Shown here one piece after another: positions 34,051-42,804 of a stretch of DNA of 57,830 nucleotides. This DNA is from an uncultured Bacteroidia bacterium (GTDB lineage: Bacteria; Bacteroidota; Bacteroidia; NS11-12g; UBA9320): contig CAJQIC010000012.1 of the NCBI GenBank assembly GCA_905478335.1, forward strand, positions 1 through 57,830. The letters run 5' to 3'. The position numbers were made by a program, and so were the translations under genes. Numbering within the stretch: the stretch's first letter is position 1; each line of letters begins with the position of its first letter. The notes under the pieces are model-generated. The model was not told the DNA's origin. It made no database searches and was given only the letters and a program-made list of their open reading frames with translations.

Positions 34051-34803
34051 ATGGAATTTCAATTCAATCACAACGGACAAGCCTATACATTTGAAAGTAC
34101 AAAATTTCATGATCTCTCTACACCGATCAGGAATGGTTCGGAAAATGTAAATGCCTACTATCTTGAAGATCCCAAATTCGAGCCTTTTAGAGCTGGAGAT
34201 TTTGTTGGATCTGTTAAACAGGGTGGCGCTTGCAATTGTGAAGACATAACCTTTAACGCTCATGGCAATGGAACACATACAGAATGTGTTGGACATATCA
34301 GTGATGGTGGGCAAACGATTAATGGATGTTTAAAAGATTTCACTACCATGGCCTTGGTTGTCAGTCTTACACCAGACCAAATGGATAATGGCGACAAATT
34401 ATTGTCAAAAGATTCTCTTGCTCAATACGACTTAAACGTTATTGATTCACTGATTGTCAGAACGTTACCAAACTCAACTGATAAAAAGACAAAGCGGTAT
34501 TCAGGAACAAACCCGACGTATTTGTCTCCGGAGTTTACTGCTGCACTGGCAGCAAATAACATCAAGCACCTGATTGTAGATTTGCCTTCAGTAGATCGTG
34601 AAGAAGACGGCGGATTGCTTAAAGCGCATCATGCATTTTGGCAATACCCTGATAACCCGCGCACAACATCCACCATAACAGAGTTGGCATACATCCCGGA
34701 TGAAGTAGCAGATGGGCAATATCTCCTTCAAATTCAAATTGCCGCATTTGAGTCGGACGCTAGCCCAAGCAAACCAATCCTTTACCCTCTAACCGAGATT
34801 TAG
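34051..34803 (+). CDS. Cyclase-family metal hydrolase (kynurenine-formamidase-like)
   Basis: About 250 residues of the cyclase family (PF04199-type), metal-dependent hydrolases that include bacterial kynurenine formamidase. The metal motif HGNGTHTECVGH (His71, His76, Glu78, His82) corresponds to the family H-x-G-T-H-x-D/E-x3-H. The start is the ATG at 34051; the TTG frame beginning at 34033 lies within the promoter box. No other tryptophan-catabolism gene is close, so the exact substrate is uncertain. The TAG stop shares its G with the GTG start of the glycosyltransferase gene (TAGTG), implying cotranslation. Confidence 0.8.
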   Translation: MEFQFNHNGQAYTFESTKFHDLSTPIRNGSENVNAYYLEDPKFEPFRAGDFVGSVKQGGACNCEDITFNAHGNGTHTECVGHISDGGQTINGCLKDFTTMALVVSLTPDQMDNGDKLLSKDSLAQYDLNVIDSLIVRTLPNSTDKKTKRYSGTNPTYLSPEFTAALAANNIKHLIVDLPSVDREEDGGLLKAHHAFWQYPDNPRTTSTITELAYIPDEVADGQYLLQIQIAAFESDASPSKPILYPLTEI

Positions 34804-35801
34804 TGGATACCGAAAAAATTCTTTACTTAGGCACTTCGCTCGTTTCATCCGTTGTTAATGCCTTTAAACAAAGTCCGAGCAAGGTTGATTCTATCCTCGT
34901 TGTTAAGTTAGACGAGATAGGCGATATGGTCTATACACTTCACTGCATACAAGCATTACACGATCAATTTCCAGAATCAAGCCTATCGGTGTATTGTAAA
35001 CCCATGAATAATGCATTGGTTATGCAAACGGGTTGTGTTTCGCATGTGGTCAATGAGATTAACGATTTGCACACCAAGTACGACATTCAAATAGACTTCA
35101 GAGGGAATTACGAAACACTTCAGCGAGCCATTACTGGTAAATGTGATATCTATTTAGATCGTGGTATCGTTCGGCTAAAAAATAAGTTTACAGGTGGTCA
35201 GCGTCATGAAGTATATACGAATCAAGAAACCATATCGTGGCTCTTTCCCGAAGATTATACATTTAAAAAACCTAGTTTCACTATTTCAGAAACAGATATC
35301 CACTTCGTTCAAGATTTAGTAAAGTCGGCTGGTATTGACAAATACGTAGTGATGCACTGCGGTGCCAGAGACGAAGCCCGAAGATGGCCAGCTGAGCGGT
35401 TTGCAAGTTTGATTGACGAGATTCACAAAATCTATGGCTTAAAGACAGTTCTTATAGGCTCTCAGAACGAAAGTGCGTTAAACCAAACAGTTGTGGCTCA
35501 ATGCAAGAACGCTGTTAACTTGGCAGGTAAAACGAGCTTGCTTCAGATGGCCGCGGTGATGCGACATAGCGCGTTTTTTGTTGGAAACGAAAGCGGGCCA
35601 TTACATTTTGCCATTGTCGAGCAAAAGCCACTGGTAGCGTTATTCGGTCCAGGGGTTAAGGATGTTTTTTATCCGTTGTTTCCGAATCAACAGGTGATTC
35701 ACCATATTACCTCAGGACTCAAAGGAAGTGATGACAGTATGCAAAAAATCACTGTTGAAGAGGTGGTCACTGTTATTGAGCAGGCGATGCATTCAAAATA
35801 A
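34803..35801 (+). CDS. Glycosyltransferase family 9 (heptosyltransferase-like)
   Basis: A 332-residue GT-B enzyme of family 9. The N-terminal domain opens with VVKLDEIGDMVYTL, and the C-terminal donor-binding domain contains HCGARDEARRWPAERFASL and GNESGPLHFAIVE, hallmarks of ADP-heptose:LPS heptosyltransferases. It acts on the cytoplasmic face of the inner membrane to extend lipopolysaccharide core or a related glycan. The start is GTG, overlapping the upstream stop by 1 nt. The HldE-like kinase gene at 49060 could supply heptose precursors. The real donor sugar is not determined. Confidence 0.86.
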   Translation: MDTEKILYLGTSLVSSVVNAFKQSPSKVDSILVVKLDEIGDMVYTLHCIQALHDQFPESSLSVYCKPMNNALVMQTGCVSHVVNEINDLHTKYDIQIDFRGNYETLQRAITGKCDIYLDRGIVRLKNKFTGGQRHEVYTNQETISWLFPEDYTFKKPSFTISETDIHFVQDLVKSAGIDKYVVMHCGARDEARRWPAERFASLIDEIHKIYGLKTVLIGSQNESALNQTVVAQCKNAVNLAGKTSLLQMAAVMRHSAFFVGNESGPLHFAIVEQKPLVALFGPGVKDVFYPLFPNQQVIHHITSGLKGSDDSMQKITVEEVVTVIEQAMHSK

Positions 35802-35862
35802 GCCTGTACATTAAGTGGCAATACACCTATTACATACAGCAATATTCAATTTTTACATACAC

Positions 35863-35870
35863 TATATTTG
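35863..35870 (+). promoter_or_regulatory. -7 promoter box of the secreted unknown gene at 35892
   Basis: TATATTTG is an exact TAnnTTTG match followed by C. The ATG lies 21 nt downstream. The upstream region is T-rich, but no clear -33 element is evident. Confidence 0.5.
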
Positions 35871-35891
35871 CTCACCAAGCGTTAAAACACT

Positions 35892-37019
35892 ATGACTCTA
35901 AGACTGACTTTATTTACTTTCTGTTTCCTGTTTGTTGCCCAAGTGAATGCCCAGGATTATTACAAATACCGTAAGGTTACAGACCCATTTGTATTCCTAG
36001 AATTACCCGTGCTAGACGCGAAAAAAAAGCAATACATTATTGACAATAACATTAGAAAGGTTGATACGAAACGATATGGTTTTAAGAAGAATGGTAAGCA
36101 AAAGAAATACTTCTATGGCAATAGATTCTTCTTCAACAGCAATGGCCAAATTCTTGAAATATTAGGTAAAACAAATAAGAAGTTTTTAGGCTCTAGTTCT
36201 TATACGTACTACGACGACGGTCGATTGGAGTCACATAGCTATTTCAACCGCAAAGGTGAACTGGAGAAATTTCACAGGCAACACTTTGAAGGGGTTAAAA
36301 GGGCTTACGTTCAACTTAATGCAGATTCCGATACGCTACTTTATGTGGTTCGAGGACTTCAAAATGAAGACAATAAGGCTGTTGACTTTTATTATAAAAA
36401 AGGAAAACTACAATATCGATGGGTAAATGAGTATGACGAAGCGGACAAATTACAGCAAGTGACCATGTTTAAAGGAAATGGAAAAGTTAAGTACATCTGG
36501 GACTATCGTTGCAATGAAGAAGGCAAGGAGATATTGAAGCACAAAGACACCACTACAATTTGCACGCGTATCACCGACAATGAAGATGGCACAACAACTT
36601 ATATATATCAGAATATCAATGAAAAAGGCGAGCTGATAAAAACAATCAACAGGCTTAACAAGTCTGGCAAAATGGAACATTATAGAAAGTTGAAAGGCGT
36701 TGAAGAGGTCATTGCTTACGAATATGATATTGAATACGATGACGACGATTCTACCATCACGAATACCTTAACCAAGTATTACAGAAAAGGAATCCTTCGA
36801 AGTGTAACCGATAAAACATTCGACGCTGACCATCATTTTGATTCCGATGTCACAACCAAGTTTAAAAAAGGAGCAATCGTTTCCGAATCAATACGGCGTT
36901 ATGAGTATGGCCCAGACGGTCTACCAACCATGTTGGTTCGAGAAAACAAAAAGGACAAATACAAAGGTGTAACCGAGTACGAATTCATCACAAAAACAGG
37001 ATCCAATGACATGAATTAA
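35892..37019 (+). CDS. Secreted protein of unknown function, YwqK-like repeats
   Basis: A 375-residue protein with a signal peptide (MTLRLTLFTFCFLFVAQVNAQ). The mature part is rich in Lys and Tyr and contains repeats such as YYDDGRLESHSYFNRKGELE and YYKKGKLQYRWVNEYDEADK. These resemble the beta-hairpin repeats of MORN/YwqK (toxin_YwqK-like) proteins. No catalytic motif is seen and no function is assigned. It is flanked by its own promoter box and a hairpin terminator, so it is a single-gene unit. Confidence 0.7.
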   Translation: MTLRLTLFTFCFLFVAQVNAQDYYKYRKVTDPFVFLELPVLDAKKKQYIIDNNIRKVDTKRYGFKKNGKQKKYFYGNRFFFNSNGQILEILGKTNKKFLGSSSYTYYDDGRLESHSYFNRKGELEKFHRQHFEGVKRAYVQLNADSDTLLYVVRGLQNEDNKAVDFYYKKGKLQYRWVNEYDEADKLQQVTMFKGNGKVKYIWDYRCNEEGKEILKHKDTTTICTRITDNEDGTTTYIYQNINEKGELIKTINRLNKSGKMEHYRKLKGVEEVIAYEYDIEYDDDDSTITNTLTKYYRKGILRSVTDKTFDADHHFDSDVTTKFKKGAIVSESIRRYEYGPDGLPTMLVRENKKDKYKGVTEYEFITKTGSNDMN

Positions 37020-37033
37020 GGCACTGTCCAATC

Positions 37034-37061
37034 TTACTGACGGATATCAGTAAAACTTTTT
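37034..37061 (+). terminator. Intrinsic terminator after the secreted unknown gene
   Basis: TTACTGA (37034-37040) and TCAGTAA (37047-37053) form a 7-bp stem with a 6-nt loop, followed by AACTTTTTC and further T-runs. It ends 33 nt before the next promoter box. Confidence 0.6.
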
Positions 37062-37093
37062 CACTTTTTATTTTTAATCATTCTAAATAAAAA

Positions 37094-37101
37094 TAATTTT
37101 G
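37094..37101 (+). promoter_or_regulatory. -7 promoter box of the porin/FMN-binding operon
   Basis: TAATTTTG is an exact TAnnTTTG match followed by C. The TTG at 37099-37101 that opens the longest frame is the end of this box, which rules it out as a start. The ATG at 37120 is 18 nt downstream. Confidence 0.6.
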
Positions 37102-37119
37102 CCCCATCAAATTGAAAGG

Positions 37120-38307
37120 ATGAGGAAATTTATTGCGTTTACAGCATTATTAATCACTGTTACTTTCGCTTCAGCACAAAACACTGATAGCGTTTACAAT
37201 ACCAAAAACTCGGCTCAAACATTAATTGCAGCCAAAAGCGGTAAGCTTTTAATGGCTGCTTACGGCGAAGCACATTACAACCAGCCAGTCAATGCCGGGA
37301 AAATTCAAAACGGCAACATGGACATTCATCGCCAAGTGTTGTTGTTTGGGTACAAGTTTAACAGCAAAACATCCTTTATCACAGAAATTGAAATAGAACA
37401 CATTAAGGAAGTATACTTGGAACAAGCGTTCTTGAACTATCAGCTGAAACCATGGTTAAACTTTCAAGGTGGTTTAATACTTATCCCAATGGGTATTGTA
37501 AATGAATATCATGAACCTACGACGTTTAATGGTGTAGAACGCCCGCTGATTGATAAGATTATGGTGCCCAGTACCTGGAGAGAGTTAGGAACAGGATTTA
37601 CAGGTAATTTCCCAAGCATCAATTTACGCTATCAAGTATTTGCCGTTAACGGGCCTATGGGTTACAATGGAGATACACGACTAAGTGGCAATGCACCGAT
37701 TCGAGGAGCAAGACAAAAAGGATCTGAAGCAAAAATGCGTCAACCAGACCTTTCAGCTAAATTCAATTACTATGGAATTCGCGGTTTAAACATAGGCGCA
37801 TCTGTATATATGGGTACTACCGAATCTTCTTTGTTTGCCAACTTAAATACGGACAGTACAATGCAATCAGCCATGGCTGACAGTTCTGTCATTAATGTAA
37901 AAATGGTTGGCTTAGACTTTAGATATACAAGAAAACAATTCGAAGCGCGTGGTCAGTTGATATATGGCATGTACAACAATACAAGTGCTTATAACCAATT
38001 TGCCGGATCTGATTTAGGTACTGCAGCTTATGGTTACTACGCTGAATGTGGGTACAACATTAGCAAGCTGTTAAAAATCAAAAATAAGTTGGTTCCATTT
38101 GTGCGATACTCGAAGTATAACACACATCATGAAACTGCGAGTGAAACGACAGCGAATCCGAACTACGACCAAACGGTAATTACCACGGGATTGAGTCTTT
38201 TTCTTGACCAAGCCTTTGTTGCGAAAGCAGATTTCCAACACAGTTTCAATGCAAATAATGTAACCAACAATACGGTAAACTTAGGGTTAGGTTTCTGGTT
38301 CCGATAA
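37120..38307 (+). CDS. Outer-membrane porin-like beta-barrel
   Basis: About 395 residues with a signal peptide (MRKFIAFTALLITVTFASAQ) and a beta-rich body ending in an aromatic-type strand (NLGLGFWFR), typical of outer-membrane barrels. Alternating strands such as LNFQGGLILIPMGIVNEYHE and the overall length resemble phosphate-selective porin (OprP/OprO-like) families. The start is ATG 37120; the longer TTG frame begins in the promoter. The FMN-binding protein gene follows after 3 nt, so the two are one operon. The solute is unknown. Confidence 0.8.
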   Translation: MRKFIAFTALLITVTFASAQNTDSVYNTKNSAQTLIAAKSGKLLMAAYGEAHYNQPVNAGKIQNGNMDIHRQVLLFGYKFNSKTSFITEIEIEHIKEVYLEQAFLNYQLKPWLNFQGGLILIPMGIVNEYHEPTTFNGVERPLIDKIMVPSTWRELGTGFTGNFPSINLRYQVFAVNGPMGYNGDTRLSGNAPIRGARQKGSEAKMRQPDLSAKFNYYGIRGLNIGASVYMGTTESSLFANLNTDSTMQSAMADSSVINVKMVGLDFRYTRKQFEARGQLIYGMYNNTSAYNQFAGSDLGTAAYGYYAECGYNISKLLKIKNKLVPFVRYSKYNTHHETASETTANPNYDQTVITTGLSLFLDQAFVAKADFQHSFNANNVTNNTVNLGLGFWFR

Positions 38308-38310
38308 TCA

Positions 38311-38847
38311 ATGAAGAAAGGATTTGCATTCATACTTTTTTGTTCGTTTAGCGCGGCATTTGGAGTGGCTACTTTTAGTTATTTCCCACAAAACGTCTGC
38401 AAAAAAATGGACAAGGTAGTACGCAAAACCTTTGGCAAAGAGAGCCAGTACTTCTCCATTGAAACACCGGATAGTTTAAAAATCAATCATGAAGTGTACA
38501 AGGTGATTGAAGGAGACAGTGTACAAGGATTTTCTATTGTCACCAGAGCATTGGGCTGCCAGCTAGGTGGCTGCGATAAACCTAGTACGGATAGTTTGGC
38601 CTTTGAACAGTTTTTCTTTGTCACCCTGTTTGACAATATGAAGCGTATTAAGAAAGTTCGTGTTTTGGAATACACGTCTAACCATGGCTACGAAATCGCC
38701 AACAAAGGATGGTTAAAACAATTCTCAAAAGACGAGCATTTTGAAGTTGGTGAAAATATTGATGGCATCAGTGGTGCAACGATTTCTGTTAAGTCTATTA
38801 CTAAAAATGTCAACTTCCAACGTCAAATTATTAATCAAATCGATTGA
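38311..38847 (+). CDS. FMN-binding domain protein, predicted covalently flavinylated
   Basis: A 178-residue exported protein with an N-terminal signal or anchor and a C-terminal FMN-binding domain as in RnfG/NqrC. The motif DGISGATIS places Thr157 as the expected covalent FMN attachment site (S-G-A-T), normally modified by an ApbE transferase. SNHGYEIANKGWLKQF is the usual conserved block before it. A Cys pair in GCQLGGC (83, 88) may bind metal or form a disulfide. There is no apbE, rnf or nqr gene in the window. Coupling to a porin suggests extracytosolic electron transfer or solute reduction at the envelope, which is inference. Confidence 0.85.
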   Translation: MKKGFAFILFCSFSAAFGVATFSYFPQNVCKKMDKVVRKTFGKESQYFSIETPDSLKINHEVYKVIEGDSVQGFSIVTRALGCQLGGCDKPSTDSLAFEQFFFVTLFDNMKRIKKVRVLEYTSNHGYEIANKGWLKQFSKDEHFEVGENIDGISGATISVKSITKNVNFQRQIINQID

Positions 38848-38851
38848 TTAA

Positions 38852-40300
38852 CTATTTCCATTGCTGCCGGATCAGCACAATGGTTTCTGAAATTTGAATA
38901 AGCACATCTCTGTGGATCGTTGAAGATTGTCGGGCCAAGTTATACGCATCAAATAGTCTGTTTATCAGTTTGTCTGAAACACCCGTTTTCGATTTAAATC
39001 GAGACTTAAAATCATCATTTAATTCGTGGGTGGTAAGTCCATATCGATTGCGAACCTCAAACAAAAACATTTTCATCTTTTGGTCTGCCATTTTCCGGTG
39101 ATTTGGATTTAACCAATACAACCTCGCTATCGTTTTAGAAAAATCAATAGAACTATTTGTAACCGGGTCAACAACCTCAATTGTATTGTATTTGCGTTTT
39201 ATACCAACAACTAAAAACACAATCAACCCAATTAAGAAGAAATAAAACGCAGCTTTTAGGGCCCTGTTTTTAAAGATATATTCAAAGTAACTTTTGTCTG
39301 ACAAACCGTACCCCTCATTCTTCGCGTTTAAAAACTGAAATGAAAGTTCGTCCCAATACACGTGTGTATAGTCAATATCAGAAAACATCGATTTAACGTA
39401 ATCGAACACCTCGGGTTTATCAAATTGGGCATTGGTGAATAGCACAGGATTGCTATGTAAATAAATACTCCCCTCCCCCATGTCTATTCTTATCAGATTG
39501 GCGTTCAGCTTTTTGGTTTTACCTAAAACAGTTATTTGCTGAATATCGTCAATGTCGATCGACGCATTTGTTTCCCCTAACTCAACCGGGTCTAACTCAA
39601 CTGTTTCTAATTTTTCATACTCATAGGATTCTTCTTCGTATTCATATGCCTCTTCCTCGTAAGCGTATTCTTCTTCCTCGTACGCATATTCATCCTCTGC
39701 ATAAGCTTCTTCGTCCCACATATAGGTCGTTCTTTCCCCATAAATGTCGTTTGCCAGATTATTTGTATCTATACGAAAGCTCGATCTCAATGCATTTTCT
39801 CCGTAGGTAATGATTTCGATAGGTGTAATTTTATCGTGCAAAGACAACTCGTCTACCAGTGTTATGGCTGAATCAACCCGATCAATACTAAAATAAGACT
39901 CGTCGGTATTGAATTGTACTTCTCGTATCTTCTGAAACAATTCGTAATTAAACTCATGCGCAATAATCACTGCATTATTACCCTCTGCAACGAATTGATA
40001 CAACGCGTCAGACTCTGTTCTGTCTATGGCAAAATTGTCGTTATAGAAAAAATAAAGTCCTTTGCCTTCTTCCTTATCTATTCGAGAAAACCGCTCTTCT
40101 AGTTCGTCAAAATCTCCGGAAGTTTCCTTCATGAAGTCAATAAAGAAATCACGATCGTAAGGCAATTTTTCTCCTTCGTAACCGTAATTAAAGCGCCACT
40201 TGGCCATGTCTGAGCTTGATTTTGACGCATTAGACAAGTAGACCAAAAAGCCTAAGACAACCAAGATGACAACAATCAAAACAATGTTACTTCTACGCAT
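38852..40300 (-). CDS. DUF4350 membrane protein with Tyr/Glu-rich repeat
   Basis: A 482-residue protein with an N-terminal helix (about 5-23), a periplasmic DUF4350 domain, a second helix (about 347-366) and a cytoplasmic C-terminal region. Between about residues 195 and 230 lies an extraordinary stretch of Glu, Tyr and Ala in which near-heptad units such as EEEYAYE recur; the DNA shows a matching 21-bp tandem repeat at 39609-39713. It is the last gene of the SpoIIM-DUF4129-DUF4350 operon and overlaps DUF4129 by 8 nt. The molecular function of DUF4350 is unknown. The stop is 4 nt from the convergent FMN-binding gene. Confidence 0.8.
   Translation of the reverse strand: MRRSNIVLIVVILVVLGFLVYLSNASKSSSDMAKWRFNYGYEGEKLPYDRDFFIDFMKETSGDFDELEERFSRIDKEEGKGLYFFYNDNFAIDRTESDALYQFVAEGNNAVIIAHEFNYELFQKIREVQFNTDESYFSIDRVDSAITLVDELSLHDKITPIEIITYGENALRSSFRIDTNNLANDIYGERTTYMWDEEAYAEDEYAYEEEEYAYEEEAYEYEEESYEYEKLETVELDPVELGETNASIDIDDIQQITVLGKTKKLNANLIRIDMGEGSIYLHSNPVLFTNAQFDKPEVFDYVKSMFSDIDYTHVYWDELSFQFLNAKNEGYGLSDKSYFEYIFKNRALKAAFYFFLIGLIVFLVVGIKRKYNTIEVVDPVTNSSIDFSKTIARLYWLNPNHRKMADQKMKMFLFEVRNRYGLTTHELNDDFKSRFKSKTGVSDKLINRLFDAYNLARQSSTIHRDVLIQISETIVLIRQQWK
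39609..39713 (-). repeat. 21-bp tandem repeat encoding Tyr/Glu-rich heptads
   Basis: Five adjacent 21-bp units can be laid out at 39609-39629, 39630-39650, 39651-39671, 39672-39692 and 39693-39713. The central ones share TCTTC(C/T)TCGTA on the plus strand. The length keeps the DUF4350 frame open, so copies can be gained or lost in steps of seven residues. Confidence 0.75.
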
Positions 40301-40967
40301 GATCCATCTCCTCTCTTAATTGTGCGAACAAGACAGCAATTTTTTCGTAGTCTTCTAAAGAAAGAATGTGTTCACCATACCAATAATACTCATAAACGAT
40401 GGTCAAATCTCTTATACGCTTGTAATGAACAAACTGTATGATTTGGTTAAGATATTCTCCGTTCGTGTTGTACTTATGCCAGCGTATTAATCCTTTTGAC
40501 TGAAGCCTTTCAAAAAGCAGTAAAAACTCATAACGCAAACAGCGATTATAGTTATTCGCAAACGCGGCATCTTGTAGTTCTTTTTCCAACTCAGACAACA
40601 CCAATTCTTCAGGATTTTCCGCGTCGTAGGTTTGATTCAGTTGTACCTTCCTAGATCCTACCTTAATGACATCGGCCTGCACCAACACATAAATGAGAAG
40701 TGCGATTAAGGCCGCTATGCCCAAATACAGCAATATGTTTATAAAATTGGTATCAAAACCGCCGCCATTTGGTCCTTTAGTCTCTTTCCGCTCTTCCTTC
40801 TTTTCTGGTTTTTCTGCTTCTTTCTGTTTTGCCTCAGGTGGTGAGTAATTATACTTATCAGACATCTTCACCCAGGTGGAACTGTCAAGTTCGTTGGCCT
40901 GCACGCTTGATGTTCCAGCAAGTGTGAAAAGCAAAATGCACAGTATGATTCGTATCCGCTTATGCAT
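40293..40967 (-). CDS. DUF4129 membrane protein
   Basis: About 224 residues, with a signal peptide (MHKRIRIILCILLFTLAG), a Lys/Glu/Pro-rich periplasmic linker, one transmembrane helix (about 80-100) and a cytoplasmic DUF4129 domain ending YEYYWYGEHILSLEDYEKI. I prefer the ATG at 40967; a TTG three codons earlier is possible. The gene overlaps the SpoIIM stop by 8 nt and DUF4350 by 8 nt, so the three are translationally linked. In Bacteroidota this family occurs with MoxR ATPases and SpoIIM-like proteins; a transglutaminase-associated origin of DUF4129 is known, but the role here is unclear. Confidence 0.83.
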   Translation of the reverse strand: MHKRIRIILCILLFTLAGTSSVQANELDSSTWVKMSDKYNYSPPEAKQKEAEKPEKKEERKETKGPNGGGFDTNFINILLYLGIAALIALLIYVLVQADVIKVGSRKVQLNQTYDAENPEELVLSELEKELQDAAFANNYNRCLRYEFLLLFERLQSKGLIRWHKYNTNGEYLNQIIQFVHYKRIRDLTIVYEYYWYGEHILSLEDYEKIAVLFAQLREEMDHA

Positions 40968-42804
40968 TGGCCACAATTTCTTCCACTTCCTTTTTAAGAT
41001 GAATCGCCTCGTACTTTTCGACTAAGGAAAGTACCATATAATAAGTCGTATACATATAGAATGGGATGGTTGCCATAACCACCGTCATATACAAGCAGAT
41101 TTGAGCACCAATAGCAATTTTCTCTTTTTGATTTGCCTCAAAAGGCAACAAGTCGTTTAATACATAGATAGACAATTCCGTTAATCCAGAATGGACCAGC
41201 ATTTGGACAAAAAACAGGAGTACCGAAACGGCGAGCCACAAGATGAGAAAGTGAAACACCTTCCCCAAAATCAAGGTCATAATGGTTTGTTGGCTGCCGG
41301 TATAGTAATGCACGGTTAACAAAAGTGTTACGGCTAGCGCTATAGCAATCATACTGCCATAACTTGTTAGATATGCCAAGGGGAATCCAGGACTAAGATA
41401 AAACCTCAAATAACTGGCAAGCCCCAGAATGGCAACCACCAACAAATATTGAGGTAGATGTTTAATTCTCAGTTTAAACTTAAACGCATGCAATGCATTA
41501 ACGGCGAATATGAGTATGGTCCAGAGGGCAAAATACAACCCAGTAAATAAGCGATAATCTGTTGTTTCCGGCAAACCTGTATTACCCAAGCTACTAGACC
41601 TAGTGACCGAAAAGATATTGTTCAGCCATTCCATGGCTGGCGTAGAATGGAATAAAAAATACCGATCAAAATTAAAATAGAGTAACACTGGATATATCAA
41701 CCCTGCAATGAGGCAGAGGGTGATGTTTCTTCCGAACTGCATTTTATACGTCGTAAATGAATCGGTGATTATTTGCGATGTCGTCTTGATTTCTTTGTCT
41801 GATATAACTTTGGGTGGATGGTCTTTCCGTAATTTCTCATGATGTGGATTGGTTCCATGCCTTCTGTGCATCATGGCCGGATATACAAAAAAGTAAATGA
41901 CGACCAATGCCAAGTTTAAGAGAATAAAGATTCCTTTTATGGCGTCAGGCATACCCGTCATACGGGTTACAAAACCTTCAATTACAGCAGCAACGAAGGT
42001 AAACGGTAGAACCATTAGCAATAGCTTCCCAGCATTTCCAGCACTCAAACGCCATGATTGGTATCTGGTATAATTTCCTGGAAACAAAAGTCCTTTGCCG
42101 GCCAACAACGCAACACCGCCCATCAAACCAATGGTCGATATTTCGATTGTACCGTGTAGCCAAATGGTGAGTATAGAATCTTTGAAACCGCCATGCTGGA
42201 CAAAAAAGTATTGAAAAACGCCTACCATTATGCCGTTTCTGACCAACACCCAGATGGCGCCAAAACTAAAAAACAAACCGAGGCCTAACATCATGATATC
42301 AATCCTGGCATTGTTCTCCAAAATCATTAAAAACCCTTCGATACCTGAACCACCGGTATACACAGCCATTGCATCACCATTTTCGATGTTTGCTTTGGTC
42401 ATCGCCACATACGATTCGCCAAGCACAACGGATGCAAATTCTGGGTTTTTAATGGAAGAGTAAATTCCAATTCCCATGGACAGGATAAACACCAGAAACG
42501 AAATAATCATTTCCCGTCTGGCAAGATACATGAGCTGTGGAACCTCAATGGTATAAAAATCCTTAATCACTTGAAAGTCAAGACGTTTTCGTTTGCCAAG
42601 CTTATCAAATATCTTGCTGGCCAAATCATTCAAGTAGACGCGAACAGAACGGTTTGGGTAATGCGAACGACTATGACTTAAATCGTCGGTTACTTGAATG
42701 AAAACGTCACTTAATTCATCTGGATCATTTTCCGATTGGGTGATTATTTTTTCATAATCAATCCACTTATTCTTATTTTGGTCGATGAATTCGGATTCCT
42801 TCAT
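40960..42804 (-). CDS. SpoIIM-family (stage II sporulation protein M) membrane protein
   Basis: About 614 residues: a cytoplasmic N-terminal region (MKESEFIDQNKNKWIDYEKI), then a SpoIIM-type helix block (about 105-330) with AKANIENG-like and IWLHGTIEISTIGLMGG motifs, and a second helical half to about residue 590. The IWLHGTIEI segment is the clearest family marker. The start is the ATG at 42804. A longer frame from 42972 would overlap the divergent RDD gene by 137 bp and has an unlikely N-terminus. In non-sporulating Bacteroidota this protein travels with RDD, DUF4129 and DUF4350; its biochemical role is unknown. Confidence 0.85.
   Translation of the reverse strand: MKESEFIDQNKNKWIDYEKIITQSENDPDELSDVFIQVTDDLSHSRSHYPNRSVRVYLNDLASKIFDKLGKRKRLDFQVIKDFYTIEVPQLMYLARREMIISFLVFILSMGIGIYSSIKNPEFASVVLGESYVAMTKANIENGDAMAVYTGGSGIEGFLMILENNARIDIMMLGLGLFFSFGAIWVLVRNGIMVGVFQYFFVQHGGFKDSILTIWLHGTIEISTIGLMGGVALLAGKGLLFPGNYTRYQSWRLSAGNAGKLLLMVLPFTFVAAVIEGFVTRMTGMPDAIKGIFILLNLALVVIYFFVYPAMMHRRHGTNPHHEKLRKDHPPKVISDKEIKTTSQIITDSFTTYKMQFGRNITLCLIAGLIYPVLLYFNFDRYFLFHSTPAMEWLNNIFSVTRSSSLGNTGLPETTDYRLFTGLYFALWTILIFAVNALHAFKFKLRIKHLPQYLLVVAILGLASYLRFYLSPGFPLAYLTSYGSMIAIALAVTLLLTVHYYTGSQQTIMTLILGKVFHFLILWLAVSVLLFFVQMLVHSGLTELSIYVLNDLLPFEANQKEKIAIGAQICLYMTVVMATIPFYMYTTYYMVLSLVEKYEAIHLKKEVEEIVANA

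Noticed and set aside
37099-37119. TTG start for the porin gene
   Set aside because: Same reason: it lies inside the promoter box, and ATG 37120 begins a clean signal peptide.
39609-39713. CRISPR-like repeat array
   Set aside because: The units are directly adjacent, without spacers, and are coding in frame within DUF4350.
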